This document shows positions 1 through 7,934 of a DNA stretch of 64,000 bases, one piece after another (positions within the stretch are counted from its first letter, which is position 1; every line of letters starts with the position of its first letter). Under the pieces are notes generated by a model. That model did not search any database. It was not told the DNA's origin and saw only the letters and a program-made list of their open reading frames with translations. The DNA comes from Amycolatopsis granulosa (GTDB lineage Bacteria; Actinomycetota; Actinomycetes; Mycobacteriales; Pseudonocardiaceae). A program made the translations under genes and the position numbers. The stretch covers positions 2,852,001-2,916,000 of the forward strand of contig NZ_JAANOV010000001.1 in the NCBI RefSeq assembly GCF_011758745.1. Direction: 5' to 3'.

Positions 1-200
1 ACCAGCGCGGTGACGCCGAGGCCGACCGTGCTCGGGTTGACGGTCGCGTGGTAGCCGGTGATCACCCCGGCCGCCTCGAGCTTGCCGACCCGTTCGTGCA
101 CGGACGAGGCGGCCAGCCCCACGGTCCGGCCCAGCTCCGCGTAGGTGGCCCGGCCGTTCAGGCGCAGCGCGGCGATGATCTTGCGGTCCAGCGTATCCAC
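1..200 (-). CDS. Lrp/AsnC-type transcriptional regulator, N-terminal part
   Basis: The reading frame starts at a GTG at 200 and runs off the left edge, so only about 66 residues are visible. It opens VDTLDRKIIAAL and continues through ATYAELGRTVGL and SVHERVGKLEAAG. That is the winged HTH layout of Lrp/AsnC regulators, with the recognition helix near residues 30-40. Members usually bind amino acids through a C-terminal RAM domain, which here lies outside the window. The target cannot be inferred. No better start is visible upstream. Confidence 0.85.
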   Translation of the reverse strand, partial: MDTLDRKIIAALRLNGRATYAELGRTVGLAASSVHERVGKLEAAGVITGYHATVNPSTVGLGVTAL

Positions 201-290
201 GCGGCTCAGCCTAGGCCGCACCCGCTCGCCGCCGCCGGAACGCCCAACTCACCACCCGAACCGGCCAACACGGTGCCCCGAGCAAAATGG

Positions 291-635
291 CTAACCGGCG
301 ACCCGTGAGGCAACCCCGATGTGAACAACTTTTCCTTTGTTCTTGGGACAGGTTGCGCGTGATACTTTTGGCGGCGATACGACATTGCCCTGTACCCTGT
401 TCTGGTGACTCATATTCCCACACTGCACCTCGACTGAATACCTCGAATAGGCTTGCTTGTCGGGGTTTGTCGGCCGGCAAGTTGCTTCCGCGGTGTAATC
501 GCCCGTCTTTCGAGTTACACAGTGCGGGTCTGCCGAAGCGGGTGTGGCCATCAGCGGCACGAGCCCTGCGACCGTCACCACGGCGAGCACCTGACCAACA
601 ATACGCCTGGACTTTCCACGAAAATTCAACCCCAT
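291..635 (-). CDS. Small secreted cysteine-containing protein
   Basis: This 114-residue protein has a clear Sec signal peptide: a basic start (MGLNFRGKSRR), a hydrophobic stretch, then TPASA before a cleavage point near residue 35. The mature part of about 80 residues contains four cysteines (HC, TC, QC, TC), which could form two disulfides. The ATG at 635 is preceded by AGGG at 8-base spacing; an in-frame GTG at 668 is an alternative. Base composition is clearly lower in GC than the neighbours, and codon third positions are less biased. No family was recognised. Function is unknown; it is presumably an exported factor. Confidence 0.7.
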   Translation of the reverse strand: MGLNFRGKSRRIVGQVLAVVTVAGLVPLMATPASADPHCVTRKTGDYTAEATCRPTNPDKQAYSRYSVEVQCGNMSHQNRVQGNVVSPPKVSRATCPKNKGKVVHIGVASRVAG

Positions 636-1080
636 GATCCGCACCCTATCAACCCTACGGCGATGCACCTTCCTCGGGCGTGTTTCATCGGCCCGCGGTC
701 GGCGAGTAAACCGATCGCCTTTGCGGCGCGTCCGATGCGAACATTTTTTGCGTTTGATGCGAAAATTTTTCTGGTGTATTCGACCAGGCGGAGACAGCTG
801 CTCATTGGCATGAGCGCGCCGTCAGCCGGCCACCGGTCAACGGCATGAGGGTGTGTGGCAACGCCAGGAGCGGGCCGGGGCGCCGGCCGCAGCACCGTGT
901 CTTCCGGTGCGCACCGAGGTGGCAGCGGGCGCGCGCGGCGTGGGCGTTTTGTCCCTTACTACCTCTTTACCTATCGACAACCGTTCGAGTACCTGGCGGG
1001 TGAAGTGCCACGATTGCCGCGTTGATGGGACCGGGGCTCCGGCCTCCGGTTTAGCAGTGTGGTCGTGAAGGAGGCGGAAA
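636..1080. other. Divergent intergenic region upstream of bldC
   Basis: No convincing gene is seen in these 445 bases. The reading frames that cross it lack codon bias or family resemblance. The stretch around 720-790 is AT-rich and holds a 22-base-period direct repeat. The bldC ribosome site AAGGAGG lies at about 1068-1074. Promoters for the secreted protein (leftward) and bldC (rightward) must lie here. Confidence 0.6.
734..770. repeat. Direct repeat GATGCGAA-N-ATTTTT, two copies
   Basis: GATGCGAACATTTTTT at 734-749 recurs as GATGCGAAAATTTTT at 756-770. The start-to-start distance is 22 bases, about two helical turns. The repeat lies in the most AT-rich part of the divergent region before bldC, which fits binding of a regulator on one face of the helix. 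The protein that binds is unknown. Confidence 0.5.
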
Positions 1081-1290
1081 ATGACCGCGAGCACGGGAGG
1101 GCGCCTGCTGACGCCCGGCGAAGTCGCCGCGTTGTTCCGGGTGGACCCGAAGACCGTGACCCGCTGGGCGACCGCGGGCCGCATCGGCTCGATCCGCACC
1201 CCCGGTGGGCACCGGCGGTTCCGGGAGTCCGAGGTCAACGCCCTGCTGGCCGAGCTCACCACGGACGCCAGCGAGCCGACGCGCGTCTGA
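1081..1290 (+). CDS. bldC: BldC, MerR-like DNA-binding developmental regulator
   Basis: This 69-residue protein consists of a single winged HTH of the MerR type: LLTPGEVAALFRVDPKTVTRW, then the wing around RTPGGHRRFRESEV. Length and sequence match BldC, which in Streptomyces binds DNA cooperatively at variable numbers of direct repeats and delays the onset of development. AAGGAGG lies about 7 bases before the ATG. The gene stands alone, with a long upstream region that contains AT-rich direct repeats. The assignment rests on recalled family sequence. Confidence 0.9.
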   Translation: MTASTGGRLLTPGEVAALFRVDPKTVTRWATAGRIGSIRTPGGHRRFRESEVNALLAELTTDASEPTRV

Positions 1291-1425
1291 CCTGCGTGGC
1301 GCGTCCCGCGGACCGGCCCGGACAGCCGGATCCCGCGGGGCCCGAGCGCGTCAAGGAGAACTCACGCCGCAGGGGTTACCCTCGGGGCAGCAGTTCCGCG
1401 CCAACGCACTCGGAAGGGAGCGGGG

Positions 1426-1599
1426 ATGATCTACCTGCTCGCAGCGATCGGAGCGCTCACCATCGCTGTCCTGTTGTGGCGAGCGTTCGGCCCCGAGCAC
1501 GTCGGGGTGTCCTCGCGAGCGACGGTCCCACCGGACGACGACCCCGAGTTCCTCCGCAAGCTGGGCCAGCAGAAGCCACCGAAGTCCGACGAGGACTGA
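1426..1599 (+). CDS. Small single-span membrane protein (57 aa)
   Basis: The ATG at 1426 follows GGGAGCGGGG and opens a 57-residue frame ending in TGA at 1597-1599. Residues 1-18 (MIYLLAAIGALTIAVLLW) form one transmembrane helix. A hydrophilic, acidic and basic tail ends KPPKSDED. Third codon positions are strongly G/C. It lies between bldC and the convergent MinD-like gene. No family was recognised; it could be a small membrane anchor or regulator. Confidence 0.7.
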   Translation: MIYLLAAIGALTIAVLLWRAFGPEHVGVSSRATVPPDDDPEFLRKLGQQKPPKSDED

Positions 1600-1626
1600 T
1601 CAACCCCGGTCACGCGCCCGTCGGCG

Positions 1627-2727
1627 TCATCGCTTTCCGGGAAACGCGTCGGCCATGGTCGCGGCGAGTTCCAGGAGCGCCGTGCGCGTCTCCGGCATCA
1701 GGCGCTCCAGCTCGATCTCCGCGCCCTCCTCCAGGTGCGGGTCGAACGGGATCCGGCACACCGCCCTGGTCCGCGCCGCGAAGTGTGCGGCCAGCTTGTC
1801 CAGGTCCACCGAACCGGCCTTCGGCCGCACCGAGTTGATCACGGTCACCGACCGTTTCACCAGGTCACCGTAACCGTGCGCGTCCAGCCAGTCGAGCGTG
1901 GCCGACGCGCTGCGTGAACCGTCCACCGACGCCGAGGACACCACGACCAGCGAGTCGGCCGCGTCCAGCACGCCCTTCATCGCCGAGTGCATCAGACCGG
2001 TGCCGCAGTCGGTGAGCACGATGTTGTAGAAGTGCTCCAGCAGCGCGATCGTGCGCAGGTAGTCGCTTTCCGAGAACGCCTCCGACACCGCCGGGTCCTG
2101 CTCACTGGCGAGGATCTCCAGCCGGCTCGTCCCCTGCGAGGTGTAGGCCCGCACGTCGCTGTAGCGGGTGATCCGGTCCGCGTCCCGCAGCAGGTGCCGC
2201 ACCGTGGCGGTGGTCTCGATCGGGATCTTCTGCGACAGCGTGCCGCGGTCCGGGTTGGCGTCCACCGCGATCACCCGGTCGCCACGCAGCGCCGCGAACG
2301 TCGAACCCAGGGTCGTGGTGATGGTGGTCTTGCCGACCCCGCCCTTGAGGCTCAGCATCGCGATCCGGAAGCACCCGCGCAGCGGCTGGTTCACCCGCCC
2401 CACCAGCTCGCGCTGACGCTGCTCCTGCGGGCTCTCCCCCGGGTTGATCAACTTGCCGGAGGCGACGTAGACCGCCTTGCGCCAGCCCGAATGGGGCACC
2501 CGTTTCGGCGGCCGCACGCCCTGCTCGGGCGCGGCGTGACGGGGCCGGGAGGGCTGCGGCAGCGGCGGGTACTGGTACTGCGGCTGCCCGTACTGCTGGT
2601 GCAACGGGGGCAGGTTGGGGTCGTAGCCGGGCTGCGGGAGCGGCCGCGGCGGCGGAGGAGCCGGATGCGAGGCGGAGTCGGTTCGTTCGTCGGAGAAGTA
2701 GGACTCGGGTTCGCGCGGCTCGGTCAT
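1627..2727 (-). CDS. MinD/ParA-like ATPase with proline-rich N-terminus
   Basis: This 366-residue protein has two parts. Residues 1-75 are proline/glutamine-rich and probably disordered (PAPPPPRPLPQPG and similar). From about residue 120 there is a deviant Walker A P-loop ATPase, with LSLKGGVGKTTIT near 126-138, VIAVDANPD, and later VLTDCGTGLM. It is the last gene of the cytochrome c maturation run; its ATG shares one base with the ccsB stop (TGATG). The layout resembles M. tuberculosis Rv0530, as recalled. Actinobacterial MinD-like proteins with proline-rich tails also occur near ESX loci, but no ESX gene is present here. Its cargo is unknown. Confidence 0.85.
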   Translation of the reverse strand: MTEPREPESYFSDERTDSASHPAPPPPRPLPQPGYDPNLPPLHQQYGQPQYQYPPLPQPSRPRHAAPEQGVRPPKRVPHSGWRKAVYVASGKLINPGESPQEQRQRELVGRVNQPLRGCFRIAMLSLKGGVGKTTITTTLGSTFAALRGDRVIAVDANPDRGTLSQKIPIETTATVRHLLRDADRITRYSDVRAYTSQGTSRLEILASEQDPAVSEAFSESDYLRTIALLEHFYNIVLTDCGTGLMHSAMKGVLDAADSLVVVSSASVDGSRSASATLDWLDAHGYGDLVKRSVTVINSVRPKAGSVDLDKLAAHFAARTRAVCRIPFDPHLEEGAEIELERLMPETRTALLELAATMADAFPGKR

Positions 2728-3725
2728 CAGCCGACCCCGGCGTAGGAATGCAGGCCGGTCGTGACGAGGTTGACGAAGAACAGGTTGAACACCGTCACCG
2801 CGAACCCGAGGGTGTTGATGACCGCGGCGCGGGTGCCGCGCCAGCCGGCCGTCGCCCGCGAGTGCAGGTAGGCGGCGTAGACGACCCACGCGATGAACGC
2901 CGTGGTCTCCTTGGGGTCCCAGCCCCAGAACCGGCCCCACGCGGCCTCGGCCCACACGGCGCCGCACAGCACGCCGAAGGTGAACAGCGGGAACGCGAAG
3001 ACGGTGGTGCGGTAGGCGATGCGGTCGAGCACGTCGGCCGCGGGCAGGCGCGAGCCGAACCGGGCGAACCGCTTCGGGTCGCGCTCGTGGGCGGTGCGGA
3101 CCAGGTAGAGGATGCTGGCCACACCGGGCACCAGGAAGATGCCGGACGAGGTGGCGGCTGCGGACACGTGGATGACCAGCCAGTACGACTGCAGCGCCGG
3201 CTGCACCGGCGCGGCCACGGTGTAGAGCATCGTGCCGCCGACGAACATCAGGATGACGACCGGCAGCAGCAGGAATCCCGACAGGTGGCGGGCCGGGAAC
3301 TTGCGGATCACCACGAGCCAGGTCACCACGGCGATGAGCGTCACCGCCATGATGTATTCGTACATGTTCCCCCACGGCACGCGGTGGGTCGCCAGGCCGC
3401 GCAACACCAGCGCGGCCACGTGCAGCAGCGCGCCGAGGACCGTGAGGGACACGCCCATCCGGCCGATGCGCTCGGCGCGGCCGCGGCTCGCGCGGGCCGC
3501 TGGAGGTTCAGCCGGAGGGGTGACGGTCTCGGTGCTGCCCGGACCGCCGGCGCCGACCAGTTCGCGCGCTCGCTCCCGGGAGCGCTCGGCCGCGCGGCGC
3601 CCCTTGGCGCCGAAGGACTGTTCGATGAGGAAGAAGACCAGCGCCAGTACGTAGACGGCGGTCGCGGTGGTGTAGGACCAGTCGCTGTACTGGGACAACG
3701 TTGCATCAACAGCAGCGCCCGGCAT
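2727..3725 (-). CDS. ccsB: CcsB/CcsA-type cytochrome c heme-handling protein
   Basis: This 332-residue polytopic membrane protein carries the tryptophan-rich WWD signature WGRFWGWDPKET near residue 260, typical of the heme-handling protein of system II cytochrome c maturation. It has about eight membrane segments and a charged linker at roughly 45-85. With ResB it forms the synthase that moves heme across the membrane and attaches it to apocytochrome CXXCH motifs. The ATG at 3725 lies 5 bases after the resB stop; further upstream frame is open but lacks a better start. It is followed immediately by the MinD-like gene. Confidence 0.93.
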   Translation of the reverse strand: MPGAAVDATLSQYSDWSYTTATAVYVLALVFFLIEQSFGAKGRRAAERSRERARELVGAGGPGSTETVTPPAEPPAARASRGRAERIGRMGVSLTVLGALLHVAALVLRGLATHRVPWGNMYEYIMAVTLIAVVTWLVVIRKFPARHLSGFLLLPVVILMFVGGTMLYTVAAPVQPALQSYWLVIHVSAAATSSGIFLVPGVASILYLVRTAHERDPKRFARFGSRLPAADVLDRIAYRTTVFAFPLFTFGVLCGAVWAEAAWGRFWGWDPKETTAFIAWVVYAAYLHSRATAGWRGTRAAVINTLGFAVTVFNLFFVNLVTTGLHSYAGVG

Positions 3726-3730
3726 TTCGG

Positions 3731-5335
3731 TTACCTCGTCTTCCTGGTGCCTGTGAGCAGCTCTTCCGCGATCCGGGTGAACTCCTCGCCGTAGCCCGCC
3801 TGGTCGGTGCGGGCGAGCCCGCCCACCTCGACCACGGTACCTGTCCCGGCCTCGCCGTCCGGGACGACCCGCACCCACAGCCTGCGCCGTTTGATCACCA
3901 ACGACAACCCGAGGCCCAGCAGCATGGCGATCGCGAACCCGAGGACGTAGGTCTGGGTGGGGTCGTGCGAGATCTGGAGCGACACGTAGCGCTGGGCCCC
4001 GTCGAACCGGACCACGGTGCCGTCGTCGAGGGTGATCGACTGGCCGACGCCCAGGTTCTGCCGGGCCACCCGGGTGAGCCGTCCGTCGTCCACCATGGAC
4101 TGGTCGATGGAGAAGATCGACTGGCTCTTGCCCGAGTCGAGGCCGAGGTCACCGCGCATCACGTCGACCGCGGCCATCGGGTCGGTCATCTGCGGGCCGC
4201 CACCGGTGAGCACGCCGCCGTGCAGCACACCGGCCGGCGCGAACAGGCCGGTGATCGCGAGCTGCTTGGTCCGCCGCGCGAACGGGTCCGTGATGTTCGG
4301 CGGGTCGAACTTGGTGGCGCCCTCGCTCAGGGTGGCGGTGCCGTCGGTCGGGCGCCACTGGACCGCCCTGGTGCGGGTGGTGCCGTCGGGCCAGGTCACC
4401 GTGAAGATCGGCGAGTAGCCGTTGCCCAGCAGGTAGACGCGGTCGCCGGCGAGCCGCAGCGGCGAGTTCACCTCGAGCAGGTAGTTCCGCCAGGTCCCGG
4501 TCTGCAGGTCCGTGCCCGACTGGTACTGGACGTTCGACCGGTACTGGACGGGCTGGCCGGCCGGGGTGAAGTCGGCGGTGAAGTCGTTCACCTTCACGCA
4601 GAACGGCTCGAGCTCGGTGCCGTCCACGCGCAGGCCGGGGGTGAACGAGTCGTAGGCGTAAATGCCGGAGTTGCAGAACTGGGACCCGTTGGCCTGGACG
4701 ATCACCTGGCCCTCGTAGGTGTACATCTTGCCGAGCGCGAAGGCGAGGATCAGGCCGAGCATCGCGAAGTGGAAGACCAGGTTGCCGGTCTCACGCAGGA
4801 AGCCGCGCTCCGCGCTGAGCGTGCGGACCCCGCCGTCCTCCGCGCGCTCGACGCTGCGCCATCCCTTCAGGCGAGCGCGGGCGGCGGCCATCACCTCGTC
4901 GGCGTCGCGCGGCGTGGTGGCGGTGGCGAAGTGCGGCAGCCGGGACAGGTTGCGCGGGGTGAGCACCGGCTGGGCGCGCATCGCCTTGAGGTACTCGACG
5001 CTGCGCGGCAGGAGGCAGCCCACCAGCGAGACCATCAGCAGCAGGTAGATCGCCGAGAACCAGACGCTCGAGTAGACGTCGAAGAACTGCAGGCGGTCCA
5101 GCAGCGTGCCCCACCAGCCGTGGGCGGCGATGTACTGCTCGGTCTTCGGCGCGTTGAGCGTGCGCTGCGGCAGCAGGGCACCGGGCAGCGCGGCGAGCGC
5201 GAGCAGGAACAGCAGGATCAGCGCGGTGCGCATCGCGGTGAGGCCGCGCCAGGTGTTGCGCAGGAACGCCAGGATCCGCTTGGCCGGTGAGTTGCGGTAC
5301 GGCTTGGGGTGCGGGGGCGCTTCGGTGGCGGTCAC
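3731..5335 (-). CDS. resB: ResB-family cytochrome c biogenesis protein
   Basis: This 534-residue protein is the partner of CcsB in system II cytochrome c maturation. Three N-terminal membrane helices (around 33-55, 80-100 and 175-195) precede a large extracytoplasmic domain, and a final helix (VLGFAIAMLLGLGLSLV) closes the protein near residue 460. The family stabilises the synthase and helps keep the apocytochrome thiols and heme reduced. The start is a GTG at 5335 whose GTGA overlaps the ccdA stop, arguing for coupled translation. The open frame runs on upstream, but that extension crosses ccdA and an antisense gene and is not coding. Confidence 0.92.
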   Translation of the reverse strand: MTATEAPPHPKPYRNSPAKRILAFLRNTWRGLTAMRTALILLFLLALAALPGALLPQRTLNAPKTEQYIAAHGWWGTLLDRLQFFDVYSSVWFSAIYLLLMVSLVGCLLPRSVEYLKAMRAQPVLTPRNLSRLPHFATATTPRDADEVMAAARARLKGWRSVERAEDGGVRTLSAERGFLRETGNLVFHFAMLGLILAFALGKMYTYEGQVIVQANGSQFCNSGIYAYDSFTPGLRVDGTELEPFCVKVNDFTADFTPAGQPVQYRSNVQYQSGTDLQTGTWRNYLLEVNSPLRLAGDRVYLLGNGYSPIFTVTWPDGTTRTRAVQWRPTDGTATLSEGATKFDPPNITDPFARRTKQLAITGLFAPAGVLHGGVLTGGGPQMTDPMAAVDVMRGDLGLDSGKSQSIFSIDQSMVDDGRLTRVARQNLGVGQSITLDDGTVVRFDGAQRYVSLQISHDPTQTYVLGFAIAMLLGLGLSLVIKRRRLWVRVVPDGEAGTGTVVEVGGLARTDQAGYGEEFTRIAEELLTGTRKTR

Positions 5336-6105
5336 AGCGGCAGCACCGTGTCCGTGACGAAGGCGTCGCGCAGCCAGCTGACCAGCTCGCCCCACAGGCC
5401 GGTGACCAGCAGGACCCCGACGACGAGCAGCAGCCCACCGCCGACGAGCTGGACGCGCCGGCCGTTGCGGCGCACCCAGTCGGTGGCGCGCACGGCCCAG
5501 CGGGCGCCGAACGCGATGAGCAGGAACGGCAGGCCCAGCCCGAGGCAGTAGACCAGGACCAGCAGGTATCCGCGGACACCGCTGGAGCCGGTGCCGGCGG
5601 CGAGGGCGAGGACGCCGGACAGCGTGGGGCCGATGCACGGTGTCCAGCCGAGTCCGAAGACCGCGCCGAGCAGCGGCGCGCCGAGCAGCCCGGCGCGCGG
5701 CACGCGGTGCGAGCGGACGTCGCGCTGCAACGCCGGGACGAGCCCGAGGAAGACCAGGCCCATGGCGATGGTCACCACGCCGCCGACCCGTTGCAGCAGG
5801 TCCTGGTTGACCAGCAGGGCGTCGGCGAGCCACACCAGGCTGCCCACGCCCGCGGCGAACACGACGGTGAAGCCGAGCACGAACAACGCGGCCGCGCCGA
5901 GGACCGCGTACCGGCCCTTCTTGCGCTCCTCGCCGGCGGTCACGGCGGGCGCGTCGGCGCCGACCAGCGCCGCGAGGTAGGCGAGGTAACCCGGCACGAG
6001 CGGGACGACGCACGGCGAGGCGAACGAGATGGCCCCGGCGAGCAGGGCGACCCCGGCGGCGAGCAGCAGCGGCCCGGAGGTCGCCAGCTCGGTCACGGAG
6101 TTCAC
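5332..6105 (-). CDS. ccdA: CcdA-type thiol-disulfide transmembrane reductase
   Basis: This 257-residue protein has six predicted membrane helices. The two conserved proline/cysteine motifs are ASPCVVPLVPGYLAYLAAL near residue 30 and GWTPCIGPTLSGVL near 150. CcdA passes electrons from cytoplasmic thioredoxin to extracytoplasmic thiol proteins; here these are probably the TlpA-like lipoprotein and ResB partners for cytochrome c assembly. It overlaps resB by four bases. Its upstream neighbour on this strand, the thioredoxin gene, is more than 600 bases away because an antisense gene intervenes. Confidence 0.93.
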   Translation of the reverse strand: MNSVTELATSGPLLLAAGVALLAGAISFASPCVVPLVPGYLAYLAALVGADAPAVTAGEERKKGRYAVLGAAALFVLGFTVVFAAGVGSLVWLADALLVNQDLLQRVGGVVTIAMGLVFLGLVPALQRDVRSHRVPRAGLLGAPLLGAVFGLGWTPCIGPTLSGVLALAAGTGSSGVRGYLLVLVYCLGLGLPFLLIAFGARWAVRATDWVRRNGRRVQLVGGGLLLVVGVLLVTGLWGELVSWLRDAFVTDTVLPL

Positions 6106-6226
6106 GGTTCGAGGGTAAGCAGTGAGTTCGGTGTGAGTTCACCGGGATGGCCTCGGCCGAACGGCCGAGGCCGGCGAGCCCATCGACCGAAGCCGTGACC
6201 GTGGTTCCCACCCTACCTTTTCGGCC

Positions 6227-6796
6227 ATGACCGTTCCGCTGCGTGTGCACGCGTTGCTGTCCGTGCTGGTCGGAGCACCGCTGGTGTGGGAAATCACCCG
6301 GGTCGACCTGAGCCGTCCCGCCGCGTACGCGTTCCTGGCCTGCTCCGCGCTCGTCGCCGCCGCGCCGTGGTTGGCACTGTGGTTCCGGTGGTGGGCAGGG
6401 GTGCTGGCCGCGGCGGCCGGCGTGCTCGGCTCGGCCGGGCTCATGCTCCTGCTGGACTGGTTGCCGGCCCGGCCCGAGGTGGCGAACCTGCCGCTGGTCC
6501 AGGTGACCGCTGTGCTCGCGGTGCTGGTGATCGTGCTGCGCGATGCGGGGCGGTGGGGCGCGGTGCTGGGCGCGACCGGCCTCACGCTGTCCGTCGCGGC
6601 CGCCGCGGTGGCGGTCCAGCAGTGGGCGCGGGTTTCGCCGCACCTCGCGACGCCGTACGCGCCGACGGTCGCGGGCACGGCGCTGCTGGTGTTCGGCGGG
6701 GCGCTGGCCGCCGGGGTCTACCTGCGTTCCGGCGACTCGGCCGCGAGCCGCCGGACCACCGGCTCGATGTCGCTCGCCAGGATCGACCGCAGGTAG
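6227..6796 (+). CDS. Multi-span membrane protein of unknown function, antisense within the cytochrome c cluster
   Basis: This 189-residue protein is almost entirely hydrophobic, with about six helices (for example VHALLSVLVGAPLVW, YAFLACSALVAAAPWLALW and TALLVFGGALAAGVY). Codon third positions are G/C-rich. The opposite-strand frame over the same DNA is Ser/Thr/Ala-rich, as expected for the antisense of a membrane gene. Its last 79 bases overlap the 3' end of the thioredoxin gene on the minus strand. The hydrophobic layout resembles the membrane part of some sensor kinases, but no kinase domain follows. No family was recognised. Confidence 0.7.
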   Translation: MTVPLRVHALLSVLVGAPLVWEITRVDLSRPAAYAFLACSALVAAAPWLALWFRWWAGVLAAAAGVLGSAGLMLLLDWLPARPEVANLPLVQVTAVLAVLVIVLRDAGRWGAVLGATGLTLSVAAAAVAVQQWARVSPHLATPYAPTVAGTALLVFGGALAAGVYLRSGDSAASRRTTGSMSLARIDRR

Positions 6797-7308
6797 ACGG
6801 CGGCCACGCGCTGCTGCTTGTCGAGGATGATCGTCGACGGCACCGCGTTGCGCGGGTAGCCGGACAGCTGCAGCAGGCTGCGGCCGGGCGGGTCGTAGAT
6901 CGACGGGTAGGTCAGCTGCCGGTCGCGCACGAAGTCCTGCGGCGCCGACCGGTCGTCGTCGCGCACGTCCAGCCCCAGCACCTGCACGCCCTGCGCCTGG
7001 GTCTGGGTGTACAGCTTCTCCAGCTCCGGCGCCTCGGTGCGGCACGGTGCGCACCACTGGCCCCAGATGTTGACCACCACGACCTTGCCGGTGTAGTCGG
7101 CGACCGAGACCTTCCTGCCTTCGGACATGAGGTCCTCGCCGGACAGCTCCGGGACCGGCTGCCGGTCCGCGGTCTCGTAGAAGATGTCGGTCTTGCCGCC
7201 GGGCGCGACGAACTGGAAGCTGCTGCCCTGCGACACCGCGTCGCTGCCCGTGCTGCACCCGGCGAGCACGAACACGCCCGCCAGGACCGCCGCCAGGACC
7301 CGCCTCAT
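6718..7308 (-). CDS. TlpA/ResA-like thioredoxin lipoprotein
   Basis: This 196-residue protein has an N-terminal lipoprotein signal (VFVLAGCS, cysteine near residue 18). A thioredoxin fold follows, with the active site WGQWCAPCRTEAPEL near residues 83-97 and the cis-proline region AVPSTIILD near 163. Such proteins reduce apocytochrome c cysteines or oxidised partners outside the membrane, using electrons from CcdA. The ATG overlaps the stop of the upstream phosphatase gene (ATGA). The gene order hemL, phosphatase, TlpA-like, ccdA, resB, ccs matches M. tuberculosis as recalled. Confidence 0.92.
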   Translation of the reverse strand: MRRVLAAVLAGVFVLAGCSTGSDAVSQGSSFQFVAPGGKTDIFYETADRQPVPELSGEDLMSEGRKVSVADYTGKVVVVNIWGQWCAPCRTEAPELEKLYTQTQAQGVQVLGLDVRDDDRSAPQDFVRDRQLTYPSIYDPPGRSLLQLSGYPRNAVPSTIILDKQQRVAAVYLRSILASDIEPVVRRLAAESPERR

Positions 7309-7934
7309 GCTCCGGTGACCTTCGGGTCGGTCGCACCCGCCGGCTCGCTGTACACGATCTTCACCAGCTCCTCACCGTGGAACACCAGGCTGGTCAGCGA
7401 CGCGAGCGAACACTGGCGGCGGCGCGGGTCGTGCCACAGGGGCTTCGCCTCGAGGAACCGGCGCAACGTCCAGATCGGCAACTGGTGGGACACGCACAGC
7501 GCCTCGTGGCCCTCGGCCTTGCCCCGGGCGCGCTGCACCGCAGCGAGCATCCGGTGCGCGATCTCGCGGTACGGCTCGCCCCACGACGGCTGGAACGGGT
7601 TGCGCAGCTTCGACCAGTGCCGCGGCTGCCGCAGCGCGCCGTCACCGACCGACACCTTCTGGCCCTCGAACGCGTTGCCCGCCTCGATCAGCCGCTCGTC
7701 GCTCTGCACGTCCAGCCGGTGGGCCGCGGCGATCGGCGCCGCCGTCTCCTGCGCCCGCTGCAGCGGCGAGGAGACCACGTAGGTGATGTCGTGGGCCGCG
7801 ACCGCCTCGGCGACGGTCAGCGCCTGACGGCGACCACGCTCGGACAGGTGGAACCCGGGCAGCCGCCCGTACAGGATGCCGTCCGGGTTGTGCACTTCGC
7901 CGTGCCGCAGCAGGTGCACGATCGTCGTCGTCAC
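7305..7934 (-). CDS. Histidine phosphatase family protein
   Basis: This 209-residue member of the phosphoglycerate-mutase-like superfamily has the catalytic motif [10 protein letters not shown] near residue 10, the second arginine region [11 protein letters not shown] near 58 and the late histidine in CVSHQLPIW near 150. The substrate cannot be told from sequence. Its fixed place between hemL and the cytochrome c genes suggests a housekeeping role. The start is a GTG overlapping the hemL stop (GTGA). True GpmA is encoded separately at 36458-37198. Confidence 0.88.
   Translation of the reverse strand: MTTTIVHLLRHGEVHNPDGILYGRLPGFHLSERGRRQALTVAEAVAAHDITYVVSSPLQRAQETAAPIAAAHRLDVQSDERLIEAGNAFEGQKVSVGDGALRQPRHWSKLRNPFQPSWGEPYREIAHRMLAAVQRARGKAEGHEALCVSHQLPIWTLRRFLEAKPLWHDPRRRQCSLASLTSLVFHGEELVKIVYSEPAGATDPKVTGA

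Noticed and set aside
626-895. Minus-strand frame of 89 codons in the bldC upstream region
   Set aside because: It has no ribosome site, no domain and poor codon bias, and it runs through the AT-rich repeat zone.
6139-6678. Minus-strand frame of 179 codons between ccdA and the thioredoxin gene
   Set aside because: Its translation is Ser/Thr/Ala-rich, as expected from the antisense of a hydrophobic protein. The plus-strand frame has better codon bias and clear membrane helices.
3731-7336. A 1201-codon minus-strand frame that could be read as one giant ResB protein
   Set aside because: The N-terminal two thirds runs through ccdA in another frame and through an antisense gene. The ResB family start fits the GTG at 5335, which overlaps the ccdA stop.
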